DNA of 39,275 bases from Moraxella bovis (GTDB taxonomy: Bacteria > Pseudomonadota > Gammaproteobacteria > Pseudomonadales > Moraxellaceae). A program made the translations under genes and the position numbers. A model generated the notes under the pieces. That model ran no database searches. It had not been told where the DNA came from and saw only the letters and a program-made list of their open reading frames with translations. Within the stretch, counting starts at the first letter, position 1; each line of letters starts with the position of its first letter. Shown piece after piece: positions 9,037 through 17,013 of the stretch. The stretch is from positions 1-39,275 of the forward strand of contig NZ_MUXV01000017.1 of assembly GCF_002014975.1 (NCBI RefSeq), read 5' to 3'.

Positions 9037-10245
9037 TTAAGCACTTTCGGCTTTGACACAGACCAGATTATCATGTCTATCTTTATCAACCAAATGACAG
9101 TCTGGCACAAGCGACTGATACACCGCCAAAGTCTCAGCAGTCATCTGCTCGATGGTGTATTCGTGCGTCATTGGGGGGCGAGTTTTGTTTTGTAGGTGGA
9201 ATTTGATGTTTTTGCACAGAGCAAGGGCAGTTTCTTCTTTGACCAGTCCTTGGGGGTAAGTGGCTTGTAGGATGTCGGAAAATGCCCCCCTTGCCCAACC
9301 GATGACAGGCGTGCCAAGATGTATCGCTTGAATAGCGGTAATGCCAATACTCTCGGGGCGTTCAGCAAGGGCAAGCACCACATTGGCAGATGACAGCCAT
9401 TCTTTCATGTCAGGGGGTCGCCGTCCGATGAACGTCACACGGCTATTTAGTCCCAAAGCGTGCAGACGTTGGACAAACTCTTCGTGGGCGACGTCTTGGT
9501 CGGTGGCGTTTGCCAAATCATCTTCCATGATGATGGCGTGGATGTTTGGGAATTTTTCTTGTAAGTTGCCCAAAATATCCACAAGCCAGTCTTGACCGTA
9601 TTCATGTCCGACAGGTGTGGGAAATACGAGCCATTTTTTGTGTTCAAGTTCGGGATATTCGGCAAACACGCCATGAAGCCAATGCACGGATGCATGATGG
9701 CGATAGGGGTATTTTCGAGTGTCCACGCCACGGCGGACGCAGACGATTTTAAAGGGGAATTCTTGGATGTTGTATTCTTCTTTTTTGATGGCGAGTTTTT
9801 CTTTGAGATATTTGTCAATACTGCGAGACGCACTGATGATGACGTCAGAGAAAAACAGGGCTTTGCCGTAGTTGTTAAATGGATAAAAGCCATAGATGGT
9901 CGCCACGATTTTGGGTTTTTTGTCGTTAGGTAGCGGACGGATTGCCCAATGTAGCACCCATGCAGGCGTGCGAGAATGGACGTGGACGATGTCAGGTTCG
10001 TGTTCGCTGATGAGTCGTCTAAGTTTTAGGACGTGTACCAATGACAGCCACGATTTTTTTGCCATGGGAATGCGATAATACTCAGTGTCATCACGAAGCA
10101 GGCGAAGTACAAGCTCATCATCGGTGGTGGCAGAGCCGATGACTACGGATTCATGCCCTGCTTTGGATAGGGCATGCGTGATGGCAAAAATACCCCGTTC
10201 GGATTCATCGTGCTTTAACGATGATGATAAGTGCATGACTTTCAT
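9037..10245 (-). CDS. Family GT4 glycosyltransferase
   Basis: The 402 aa show the GT-B fold of a retaining GT4 glycosyltransferase: an N-terminal Rossmann half starting MKVMHLSSSLKHDESERG with HVHSRTPAWVLHW at about residue 90, and a C-terminal nucleotide-sugar half with VTFIGRRPPDMKEWLSSANVVLALAERPESIG. The usual EX7E motif reads E298-X7-Q306, so the second Glu is Gln. Such enzymes act at the cytoplasmic face of the inner membrane, usually on LPS core or capsule, but the sugar and acceptor cannot be told from sequence. Its ATG overlaps the stop of bcp (ATGA), indicating translational coupling. A terminator lies downstream. Confidence 0.88.
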   Translation of the reverse strand: MKVMHLSSSLKHDESERGIFAITHALSKAGHESVVIGSATTDDELVLRLLRDDTEYYRIPMAKKSWLSLVHVLKLRRLISEHEPDIVHVHSRTPAWVLHWAIRPLPNDKKPKIVATIYGFYPFNNYGKALFFSDVIISASRSIDKYLKEKLAIKKEEYNIQEFPFKIVCVRRGVDTRKYPYRHHASVHWLHGVFAEYPELEHKKWLVFPTPVGHEYGQDWLVDILGNLQEKFPNIHAIIMEDDLANATDQDVAHEEFVQRLHALGLNSRVTFIGRRPPDMKEWLSSANVVLALAERPESIGITAIQAIHLGTPVIGWARGAFSDILQATYPQGLVKEETALALCKNIKFHLQNKTRPPMTHEYTIEQMTAETLAVYQSLVPDCHLVDKDRHDNLVCVKAESA

Positions 10246-10739
10246 AGATTTTTTAAAAAGTCCAGTAGAGCGTTGGCGTGTTCTTTGGCTTTGACGTTGC
10301 GAAAACTTGCGACCATCTTCCCTGTTTTGTCAAACACGAACGTCGAACGCACCACGCCTAGGTGGGTTTTGCCGTACATCATTTTTTCTTTGATGACATC
10401 AAAATGCTGGCACAGCACCTCATCAGGGTCGCTGATAAGCCCAATACCCAGCTCTTTTTTGCTGATGAAATTCTGATGCGAGCGTACGCTATCACGAGAC
10501 ACACCAAGCACCACATAGCCAAGTTTGGCAAACTCATCAGACAAGACGGTAAAGTCGCTCGCCTGCACGCTACATCCTTGGGTGTTGTCTTTGGGATAAA
10601 AATACAAAATCAAGCCTTTGCCATAGGTGCCAATATACTCTGCCAAATCAATGTCTTCATTGATAAAGTCATCATCATGCTGACGCACCAGATGAACATG
10701 AAAGTTGGGTAGGCGGATATTTTCTTGGGAATTTTTCAT
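10242..10739 (-). CDS. bcp: Bcp/PrxQ-type peroxiredoxin
   Basis: This is a cytoplasmic thiol peroxidase that reduces hydroperoxides. The active-site region YFYPKDNTQGCS holds the conserved Pro and Thr and the peroxidatic Cys (about residue 56 from the chosen start). The resolving Cys five residues later, present in E. coli Bcp, is Ser here (GCSVQAS), so it may be a 1-Cys enzyme or use another Cys (DEVLCQHF). Other family marks are LGVSRDS and RSTFVFDKTGKM. ATG at 10737-10739 is preferred; a TTG at 10752-10754 would add five residues. The stop overlaps the start of the glycosyltransferase gene. Confidence 0.9.
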   Translation of the reverse strand: MKNSQENIRLPNFHVHLVRQHDDDFINEDIDLAEYIGTYGKGLILYFYPKDNTQGCSVQASDFTVLSDEFAKLGYVVLGVSRDSVRSHQNFISKKELGIGLISDPDEVLCQHFDVIKEKMMYGKTHLGVVRSTFVFDKTGKMVASFRNVKAKEHANALLDFLKNL

Positions 10740-10871
10740 GATGGTATTTTGCAATTTAAGAATTTAAGTAGGGTAAGAGATAATAAGATAATCCGCCTAT
10801 TTTACCCAAAAATCGCCTAAATTACCAATCATAAAACAAGGCATATGTCATAAAAAAATTTTCGTTAATAT

Positions 10872-10900
10872 TTGTAAAAATTGTAATTATACGGTAAAAT
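10872..10900 (+). promoter_or_regulatory. Sigma-70 promoter of the adenine-permease-like gene
   Basis: TTGTAA (10872-10877) and TAAAAT (10895-10900) are separated by 17 bases. The start codon lies 39 bases further on. Confidence 0.6.
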
Positions 10901-10939
10901 TATCCGCTATTTTTTGAGCAATTTAAGATAAGGCGATTT

Positions 10940-12253
10940 ATGTCTTTGCTTTCTTTTTTTAACATCAATGAACGTGGCTCAACGGTACGCCAAGAAGTCA
11001 TCGCAGGCTTGACCACGTTTTTGGCGATGGTGTATTCAGTGATTGTCGTGCCGGGGATGCTCGCTGATGCTGGCTTTCCTGCCGAGTCGGTCTTTATCGC
11101 CACGTGTTTGGTGGCAGGGTTTGGTTCTATTTTGATTGGCGTATTTGCCAATGTGCCAATGGCAATCGGCTGTGCCATTAGCTTGACGGCATTTACCGCA
11201 TTTAGCTTGGTGCTGGGTCAAGGCATTAGCATTCCTGTCGCCTTAGGGGCGATTTTTTTAATGGGGTTGCTGTTTACGCTGATATCGGTCACAGGCATTC
11301 GGGCGTGGATTTTAAAGAACCTACCCAGTTCTATCGCTCATGGCGCGGGGATTGGCATTGGCTTATTTTTGCTACTCATCGCTGCCAATGGCGTGGGGCT
11401 TGTCATCAAAAATGATGCAGGACTGCCTGTCAAGATGGGCGAGTTTACCTCCTTTGGGGTCATCATGTCGCTCATCGGTCTGGCGGCGATTGTCGGTCTT
11501 GAAAAACGTCAGGTCAAGGGCGGTATCCTATGGGTGATTATCGCCATTACCATCATCGGGCTGATTTTTGACCCGAATGTCAAATTTGGCGGTTCTATTT
11601 TTAAACTACCAAGTTTTGGCGATGAGTCGCTGTTTGGGGCGATGGATATCATGGGGGCATTAAATGCGGCGGTGTTGCCTGCGGTGTTTGCCCTTGTCAT
11701 GACGGCGGTGTTTGATGCCACAGGGACGATTCGTGCGGTGGCGGGGCAGGCGGGTCTCATTGACAAAGACGGGCAAATCGTGGGTGGCGGTAAGGCTCTC
11801 ACGGCAGACTCGGTGTCATCACTCATGTCGGGTGTGTTCGGTACCGCCCCTGCGGCGGTATACATCGAGTCGGCGGCAGGTACGGCAGTCGGTGGTAAAA
11901 CGGGGCTGACAGCAGTGGTCGTGGGCGGTCTGTTCTTGCTCATGCTGTTCTTTCAGCCATTGGCATTTTTGGTGCCAAACTATGCCACCGCCCCTGCACT
12001 CATGTATGTGGGACTACTCATGCTAAGTAACGTCTCAAAACTGAATTTTGATGACTTTGTGGAGGCGATGAGCGGACTTATTTGTGCGGTGTTTATTGTT
12101 TTGACTGCGAACATTGTTACAGGTATCATGTTAGGCTTTGGCTCGCTCGTGCTGGGTCGTGTCATCTCTGGTGAGTTTAAAAAGCTTAACATCGGTACGG
12201 TCATCATTGCCATTGTCTTGGTGGCGTTCTATGCGTTGGGTTATGCCATTTAG
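10940..12253 (+). CDS. AzgA-family (NCS2) purine permease, AdeP/AdeQ-like
   Basis: This is a 437-aa multi-helix inner-membrane protein of the AzgA branch of NCS2 proton-coupled purine importers. [22 protein letters not shown] is the family N-terminus. The substrate-site motif is [17 protein letters not shown] (about residues 72-88), followed by [20 protein letters not shown]. The second motif is [23 protein letters not shown]. The [12 protein letters not shown] form, rather than APAMGLNAFF, resembles E. coli AdeP/AdeQ, so adenine is the likely substrate; this is from memory of the family and not certain. It has its own promoter and terminator. Confidence 0.85.
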   Translation: MSLLSFFNINERGSTVRQEVIAGLTTFLAMVYSVIVVPGMLADAGFPAESVFIATCLVAGFGSILIGVFANVPMAIGCAISLTAFTAFSLVLGQGISIPVALGAIFLMGLLFTLISVTGIRAWILKNLPSSIAHGAGIGIGLFLLLIAANGVGLVIKNDAGLPVKMGEFTSFGVIMSLIGLAAIVGLEKRQVKGGILWVIIAITIIGLIFDPNVKFGGSIFKLPSFGDESLFGAMDIMGALNAAVLPAVFALVMTAVFDATGTIRAVAGQAGLIDKDGQIVGGGKALTADSVSSLMSGVFGTAPAAVYIESAAGTAVGGKTGLTAVVVGGLFLLMLFFQPLAFLVPNYATAPALMYVGLLMLSNVSKLNFDDFVEAMSGLICAVFIVLTANIVTGIMLGFGSLVLGRVISGEFKKLNIGTVIIAIVLVAFYALGYAI

Positions 12254-12272
12254 ATTTGGGTGCGGTCACAAC

Positions 12273-12304
12273 AAAAACCATTTGCCATGCGGTGAATGGT
12301 TTTT
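12273..12304 (+). terminator. Rho-independent terminator after the purine permease gene
   Basis: AAAAACCATT pairs with AATGGTTTTT (10 bp) around a 12-base loop. The T run after the stem fits a plus-strand terminator 20 bases beyond the stop codon. Confidence 0.8.
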
Positions 12305-12405
12305 TGTTGGTGTTATTAATAGTATTAATGGTTTGATGGATTTACAAGCTTTATTTGCTATGCTACAATCAGAATCGTTTTTAAATATTAACTGGGAGTA
12401 AATTT

Positions 12406-12963
12406 ATGTCTGATTTGACCGACATCAAAGAAGTATTACAGCAGTGTGCAAGTGTGCCGATATCGTTACTAGATGGCATTGGTTATGATGGCGAATGTGA
12501 TTTGGTGGCGGATGTGCTGTTTCCTGTGCTGGGTTGGGACAGCGATAATAACTATCAAACCCCTGCCGATGGGCAATTTATGGAATACATGGAGTGGAAA
12601 GAGCCTTATTTGGATTTTGACAAATTCGCTTTGATAAAACAGCGTGGCATTGCCATTGAAGATGAGTTTTTGGAGCATTATGCCCAAATATGTGGCGATG
12701 ACGATGATGAAGATGATTTTGATGGTACTGACATTAACATGATGTTTGATGCCATGATACAAAAACAGATGGCACGATTTGAAGCCATGCGTGAGCTGTT
12801 TTTTAACTATTTTAATGAACAATTAGCAGGGCATGGGCTAAAATTGGTGGAGCTTGGCTCGCATGAAAATGCCTTTTTTCTACTGGTTCATGATAATGAT
12901 GATGAGATCAAAAAGCTCACTGATGTATTTGCCAATTATGATGTGGCGGTATCGGTGGGTTGA
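12406..12963 (+). CDS. Acidic protein of unknown function
   Basis: The 185-aa product has no signal peptide or membrane segment and is strongly acidic, including an Asp/Glu run at about residues 102-112 (GDDDDEDDFDG). Aromatic and acidic segments such as LGWDSDNNY and EYMEWKEPYLDF recall small soluble families of the SMI1 or DUF6630 type, but the resemblance is too weak to assign. A clear ribosome binding site (GGGAG) lies 8 bases before the ATG. The gene lies between two rho-independent terminators, so it is transcribed alone. Confidence 0.75.
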   Translation: MSDLTDIKEVLQQCASVPISLLDGIGYDGECDLVADVLFPVLGWDSDNNYQTPADGQFMEYMEWKEPYLDFDKFALIKQRGIAIEDEFLEHYAQICGDDDDEDDFDGTDINMMFDAMIQKQMARFEAMRELFFNYFNEQLAGHGLKLVELGSHENAFFLLVHDNDDEIKKLTDVFANYDVAVSVG

Positions 12964-13022
12964 TGGGTTTGTCTGATTTTGGCTTTATGGCTAACGAGCT
13001 TGATATTTGTCACGAGCTTGTG

Positions 13023-13048
13023 AGGGCGTGTTCATCACGCCCTTTTTT
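13023..13048 (+). terminator. Rho-independent terminator after the acidic-protein gene
   Basis: AGGGCGTG and CACGCCCT form an 8-bp GC-rich stem with loop TTCAT. A T6 tract follows, a classic intrinsic terminator shape on the plus strand. Confidence 0.9.
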
Positions 13049-13107
13049 AATGGTTTTATTCTTACCGTTCGCATATCATTGAGCTTGTCATGATTTTAAA
13101 GATTTGG

Positions 13108-13695
13108 CTAAACATCATCTGCCAATGCCAGCAGATACGTTCGCATGGCAGGCAGTTCGTCATGGGGAATGTTATTGAGCCACGCCCCGTCCACAGCACA
13201 GCGTATGATGGACAGACGTGGGTCGCTGTCGGTGCTTGCGTGGGTTTTGATTTTTTGGGCAAACCAATTTATCCACAACTCATTCATCTGGCTGTCAGCG
13301 GTCATCGCTCGGATAAGTCCCGCCCAGTCGCTTTGTAGTCCAATCTCTTGGTTGTCAAACATTACCCGCACATAGGCTTTGGTAAACACTCCCATCTCGG
13401 TGGGGTGTGCGTTCATGTCGGCTAATATGGCGGTATTGATTTGGGCGATGAACAGCTCTGCCACGCTGGTGATGAGTTCGTCTTTGGATTTGAAATGATG
13501 AAACAGTCCGCCTTTGCTCGTGCCTGCCATGTCCGCCACTTTTTGCATGGACAGATTGCCAATGCCGACATCTAGCATGAGATTTTTGGCACAGACTAGG
13601 ATGGTGTGGCGTAACAGCTCGGGGTTGTTTTTGCGTTTGTTGGTTTTGTCATCAGGTGCAGGCGTGGGAGTGTTGGTGTTAAATAAGTCGTTCAT
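13108..13695 (-). CDS. TetR/AcrR-family transcriptional repressor
   Basis: The 195-aa protein has a TetR-type N-terminal helix-turn-helix (NLSMQKVADMAGTSKGGLFH, about residues 47-66, then HFKSKDEL). Its C-terminal ligand domain ends in CAVDGAWLNNIPHD, a pattern common in TetR proteins. It is encoded 40 bases after the SMR exporter and is probably cotranscribed with it, so autoregulation is expected. The likely operator is ACCGACTGGTCGGT at 14109-14122, with an identical copy in the gloB promoter at 31994-32007. Two Cys (VCAKN and RCAVDG) could respond to electrophiles, but that is speculation. Confidence 0.9.
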   Translation of the reverse strand: MNDLFNTNTPTPAPDDKTNKRKNNPELLRHTILVCAKNLMLDVGIGNLSMQKVADMAGTSKGGLFHHFKSKDELITSVAELFIAQINTAILADMNAHPTEMGVFTKAYVRVMFDNQEIGLQSDWAGLIRAMTADSQMNELWINWFAQKIKTHASTDSDPRLSIIRCAVDGAWLNNIPHDELPAMRTYLLALADDV

Positions 13696-13735
13696 GAGAA
13701 TCTCTTGGGGTTAAAATAAAAAATAATTTTGAAAG

Positions 13736-14077
13736 CTAATGAGCGGTGGCGGATGAAAAGACATTCATAATCACCACACCCGCTACAATAAAAGCCATGC
13801 CGATGATGGCAGGCGTGTCTAAGGGCTGTTTTAGGATAAATATGCCAATCAAGGCGGTCAAGACAATGCCCACGCCCGACCAAATGGCATAGGTCATGCC
13901 AAGGGGAATGGCCCTGACGACATGAGACAGCAAATAAAAAGCGATGGCAAAACAGGTCAGCGTGATACAGATGGGGATGAGTTTGCTAAATCCGTCTGAT
14001 TTTGCCAAAAAAGTCGAGCCTGTCACTTCGCTGATGATGGCAAGGGCGAGCAGGGCGTAAGCGATAGAGAGTTGCAT
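13736..14077 (-). CDS. Small multidrug resistance (SMR) efflux protein, EmrE-like
   Basis: This is a four-helix inner-membrane proton antiporter of 113 aa that exports cationic drugs, quaternary ammonium compounds or guanidinium-like metabolites as an antiparallel dimer. The essential Glu in helix 1 is present (ISEVTGS, residue 17). The helix-3 signature YAIWSGVGIVLTALIG is also there, as in EmrE/QacE, rather than the Gdx/SugE form. It is the first gene of an operon with the TetR regulator and has a 14-bp inverted repeat 32 bases upstream. Confidence 0.92.
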   Translation of the reverse strand: MQLSIAYALLALAIISEVTGSTFLAKSDGFSKLIPICITLTCFAIAFYLLSHVVRAIPLGMTYAIWSGVGIVLTALIGIFILKQPLDTPAIIGMAFIVAGVVIMNVFSSATAH

Positions 14078-14108
14078 GATGATTTAAATGTTAAACATGA
14101 TAAATAAA

Positions 14109-14122
14109 ACCGACTGGTCGGT
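14109..14122 (-). promoter_or_regulatory. Predicted TetR operator upstream of the SMR-tetR operon
   Basis: ACCGAC TG GTCGGT is a perfect inverted repeat with 6-bp arms. On the minus strand a TATAAA hexamer lies just upstream of it (14126-14131), which would place the operator at the start of transcription. The same 14 bases occur in the gloB promoter. Confidence 0.7.
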
Positions 14123-14234
14123 CTTTTATATTTTACAAGAAGCCATGACCAAATGCAAGTTTTTTAATTTATCCTTGCTTCATTCTCAACTTAAAATGGT
14201 AACTTATCGATTGTCTATGATTAGTTTGGATATA

Positions 14235-14262
14235 CAAGGGGCGAATTTCAATTTGCCCCTTG
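14235..14262 (-). terminator. Hairpin beyond queC, possible weak terminator
   Basis: CAAGGGGCGAAT pairs with ATTTGCCCCTTG with one mismatch around a 4-base loop. It lies about 40 bases after the queC stop codon. There is no T tract on the minus strand, so it may be a weak terminator or an RNA-end-protecting hairpin. Confidence 0.4.
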
Positions 14263-14298
14263 ATAAATCAAGCACTTATAAAAAATTGAGAATGGGGT

Positions 14299-15048
14299 TT
14301 ATCCTTGCGTTGGTTTATTTTGATAACGGGTGGGGTCAGGAACACCTGCCTGCACAAAGCCTTGATGACGTAGCACGCAGCTGTCGCACTCGCCACAGGC
14401 TCGCCCGTCACTATCGGCACGGTAGCATGACACGGTTTGGGCATAATCCACACCCAGTGATAGCCCAAGCGTTAGGGTCTCGGCCTTGGATAAGTGCTGC
14501 AAGGGAGCGATGATGGATAGGCGTCTGCCTGCTCGCCCTGCCACGGTGGCAAGATTTGCCATGGTCTCAAAGGCACGAATGTAATCGTCTCGGCAGTCAG
14601 GATAGCCCGAGAAATCAACCGAACTTACCCCGATGATGATGGCACAGGCTTCGGTCACTTCTGCCACGGCTAGGGCATAGGATAGAAAAATGGTGTTACG
14701 AGCAGGGACGTAGGTGACAGGCACAGCATCACTGTCCGCTTGATAATCAGGCACATCAATGCTGGTGTCGGTCAATGCCGAACCGCCAAGCTGAGCGATA
14801 TCAATGTCAATGATACGGTGTGACACGCCAAGTGTTTGGGCGATGGCGGATGAAAACGCAAGCTCGCTTGAATGCCGCTGCCCGTAGCGAAAACTGATGG
14901 CGGTAATCTCTTTAAAAACCGCTTTCGCCCAATACAGACAAGTGGTGGAGTCAAGCCCCCCTGAGAGCAAAACGACCGCTTTTTGGCGGGCAAAATCATC
15001 AGAATGGGGAATGTTAAGGTTATTGTTATCGGGGCAAAATGTCGTCAT
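14299..15048 (-). CDS. queC: 7-cyano-7-deazaguanine synthase QueC
   Basis: QueC converts 7-carboxy-7-deazaguanine to preQ0 using ATP and ammonia, in the queuosine tRNA-modification pathway. The ATP pyrophosphatase loop SGGLDS is at residues 29-34. The zinc site is at C208, C218, C221 and C224 (CGECDSC). Length 249 aa; E. coli QueC is 231. The N-terminus has a short extension before the beta strand. queD is also in this window at 23605, but it is not adjacent. Confidence 0.97.
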   Translation of the reverse strand: MTTFCPDNNNLNIPHSDDFARQKAVVLLSGGLDSTTCLYWAKAVFKEITAISFRYGQRHSSELAFSSAIAQTLGVSHRIIDIDIAQLGGSALTDTSIDVPDYQADSDAVPVTYVPARNTIFLSYALAVAEVTEACAIIIGVSSVDFSGYPDCRDDYIRAFETMANLATVAGRAGRRLSIIAPLQHLSKAETLTLGLSLGVDYAQTVSCYRADSDGRACGECDSCVLRHQGFVQAGVPDPTRYQNKPTQG

Positions 15049-15179
15049 GAACTACAAACCATGCAAAGAATCAAGCAGTCAATTTTAGCATAAAATTCAA
15101 AAAATCGTTCAATTTTAATAGGGTGTATTAAGCCTTTACAAACCCATTTACATTTTAGAAAGTTTAAGAAATAAAATGA

Positions 15180-15208
15180 TTGTGTTTACCCAAACAATTT
15201 GCTACAAT
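15180..15208 (+). promoter_or_regulatory. Sigma-70 promoter of the second AzgA permease
   Basis: TTGTGT (15180-15185) and TACAAT (15203-15208) are separated by 17 bases. The predicted start of transcription is near 15215. An upstream ATG at 15199 would precede it, which supports the start codon at 15277. Confidence 0.6.
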
Positions 15209-15214
15209 TTGCCA

Positions 15215-15237
15215 GAAAAACAAACCTTTTGTTTTTC
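15215..15237 (+). promoter_or_regulatory. Perfect hairpin at the predicted mRNA 5' end
   Basis: GAAAAACAAA and TTTGTTTTTC form a 10-bp perfect inverted repeat around CCT, exactly at the predicted transcription start. It could be an operator (it is palindromic DNA at +1) or a 5' stem in the leader. It has no terminator-like T tract. Confidence 0.45.
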
Positions 15238-15276
15238 ATTGGTCTTTTTACATCTCGCTTATCTTTTGGCTTACCA

Positions 15277-16584
15277 ATGAAAACCCTCCTAGACAATTTC
15301 TTTAAATTATCCGCACACCATACCACCGCCAAAACCGAACTCATCGCTGGCATTACCACATTTTTTACCATGGTCTATATCGTCTTTGTCAATCCGTCCA
15401 TTTTGGGCGTGACAGGCATGGACACACAGGTCGTCTTTGTCACCACTTGCCTTATCACCGCCTTCGGCACGATAGCGATGGGACTGTTTAGCAACTTACC
15501 CATCGCCCTTGCTCCTGCCATGGGGCTTAATGCCTTTTTTGCATTTGTGGTCGTCTCTAAGATGGGCTATTCGTGGCAGACGGGCATGGGGGCGATTTTT
15601 TGGGGGTCGGTGGGGCTGTTTTTGATGACGATTTTTCAGATTCGTTATTGGCTCATGGCAAGCATTCCTTTGGGACTGCGCGTGGGTATCAGTGCAGGCA
15701 TTGGGCTATTTATCGCCTTGATTGGTTTTAAGAACATGGGGCTGGTCGTGCCTAATGAAGCCACGCTTGTGACAGTGGGCAACCTACATTCGCCCACGCT
15801 ACTGATGGGCGTGCTTGGCTTTTTTATCATTGTTGTCATGGCAGCCAAAGGTCGTCACTCTGGGGTATTGGTCTCTATCGTGGTGGTTACCGCTCTTGCT
15901 CTGATGTTTGATGACAACGTCAAATTCTCAGGAGAAATTCTCTCACTACCCCCTGCTCTCACGCCCGTGGTCGGACAGGTGGACATCATGGGAGCATTGG
16001 ATGTGGCGTTGTTTGGGGTTATTTTCTCATTTATGCTCGTGAACCTGTTTGATTCATCAGGCACGCTCATTGCGGTGGCGGACAAGGCAGGTTTTGCCGA
16101 CAAAGACGGTAAATTCCCCAAAATGAAACAAGCCCTGCTCGTGGACAGCACCAGTGCCATGGCAGGGTCATTCATGGGAACATCCGCCATTAGTACCTAC
16201 ATCGAAAGTGGTTCGGGCGTGTCGGTCGGCGGTCGCACGGGACTGACTGCCGTGGTCGTGGGCGTGCTGTTTTTACTTACCATTTTCTTCTCGCCACTTG
16301 CCAGTATCGTGCCTGCTTATGCCACGGCAGGTTCGCTCGTGTTTGTGGGGATTTTGATGGCGAGCAGTCTCATCAAAGTGGAATGGGATGATTTGACCGA
16401 AGCCACGCCTGCCTTTATTACCACTGCCATGATGCCGTTTACTTACTCCATCACCGAAGGCATTGCTTTTGGCTTTATCAGCTACTGCGTGATGAAGCTT
16501 GCCACAGGTCGCTACAAAGAAATCAACGCTCCTGTTGCGGTAGTTGCCCTATTGTTTATTATTAAATTTGCGTGGGTGGGTTAG
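15277..16584 (+). CDS. AzgA-family (NCS2) guanine/hypoxanthine permease-like protein
   Basis: This is a 435-aa multi-helix inner-membrane purine importer. It has the canonical AzgA motif LPIALAPAMGLNAFFAF (about residues 73-90) and the second motif GTSAISTYIESGSGVSVGGRTG. This form matches PbuG/GhxP-type hypoxanthine and guanine permeases, unlike the other AzgA gene at 10940. Start chosen at ATG 15277 (MKTLLDNFFKL) because the promoter predicts transcription from about 15215; the longer frame from 15199 would start upstream of that. The preceding ribosome binding site is weak. Confidence 0.87.
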   Translation: MKTLLDNFFKLSAHHTTAKTELIAGITTFFTMVYIVFVNPSILGVTGMDTQVVFVTTCLITAFGTIAMGLFSNLPIALAPAMGLNAFFAFVVVSKMGYSWQTGMGAIFWGSVGLFLMTIFQIRYWLMASIPLGLRVGISAGIGLFIALIGFKNMGLVVPNEATLVTVGNLHSPTLLMGVLGFFIIVVMAAKGRHSGVLVSIVVVTALALMFDDNVKFSGEILSLPPALTPVVGQVDIMGALDVALFGVIFSFMLVNLFDSSGTLIAVADKAGFADKDGKFPKMKQALLVDSTSAMAGSFMGTSAISTYIESGSGVSVGGRTGLTAVVVGVLFLLTIFFSPLASIVPAYATAGSLVFVGILMASSLIKVEWDDLTEATPAFITTAMMPFTYSITEGIAFGFISYCVMKLATGRYKEINAPVAVVALLFIIKFAWVG

Positions 16585-16668
16585 GTGCGTGTATTCTTTT
16601 ATAAAAAACCATCAATAGAATGCTTTCCAAACCCAGATTTTTGTGGATTTTTAAAAACTTCAACCCTC

Positions 16669-16953
16669 GGGCGTGCCTGCCTTTGGTATTCGCAATGAAA
16701 ATCACGAAAAATCGCCCGTTTTTTAAGGGAAATCGCAGGCTGCGAGTCTTTTATCAGACAAGTTTTTGACACAGAAAAACAATCCGACCACTTAATTTAA
16801 AGAAATTAAGGTAAAAATTTAAAGAAACTAAGGTAAAAACTTGAAAATTTACACGATTAAGTGGTCGGATAGCCATTTTTCATGCAAAAATTGATTGAAA
16901 TTTTCAAGTTTTCATCTTATTTTATAAGAATGTTCTCAATGTTAGGCACGCCC
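16669..16953. mobile_element. MITE-like element with TIRs, inserted in another repeat
   Basis: The ends GGGCGTGCCT and AGGCACGCCC are perfect 10-bp inverted repeats flanked by TC on the left and TA on the right, suggesting a TA target duplication with one changed base. The interior matches long blocks of the second copy at 37624-37824 (GCAATGAAAA, TTTTATCAGACAAGTTTTTG, AGCCATTTTTCATGCAAAAA). It encodes no protein. Compared with that copy it has about 85 extra bases, carrying a 15-bp inverted repeat and a 22-bp tandem duplication. Non-autonomous elements with TA duplications are typical of IS630/Tc1-mariner relatives; family membership is inferred. Confidence 0.7.
16782..16870. repeat. Stem-forming block with an internal tandem duplication
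   Basis: ATCCGACCACTTAAT (16782-16796) and ATTAAGTGGTCGGAT (16856-16870) form a perfect 15-bp inverted repeat. Between them, a 22-bp unit starting ATTTAAAGAAA occurs twice in tandem (16795-16816 and 16817-16838) with one mismatch. The block is absent from the other copy of the surrounding element. Confidence 0.8.
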
Positions 16954-17013
16954 TAGTATTCACAAGGATTTATACTTAGTTTGAAAAGAGATTTAATGGT
17001 AAGCATGCCCAGC

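Larger units (their letters stand above)
16623..16988. repeat. 79-bp inverted-repeat element, split by a nested insertion
   Basis: The left half (16623-16668, beginning CTTTCCAAACCCAGATTTTT) and right half (16956-16988, ending TTTGAAAAG) together equal 79 bases. They match, in order, the uninterrupted 79-bp element at 34321-34399. Imperfect terminal inverted repeats (CTTTCCAA / TTGAAAAG) bound it. The block between the halves is the element described at 16669-16953. Confidence 0.75.

Noticed and set aside
10800..10939. Purine riboswitch in front of the AzgA gene
   Set aside because: No conserved three-way-junction pattern is visible, and the leader after the predicted promoter is only about 30 bases.
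14088..14513. Plus-strand frame of 141 codons starting near the SMR operator
   Set aside because: It runs across the TetR operator region and into queC on the opposite strand and has no coding features.
16584..17013. A coding gene or small RNA in the 430-base gap after the second permease
   Set aside because: The gap is fully explained by two nested inverted-repeat elements; no start codon with coding-like sequence or promoter-terminator pair was found.
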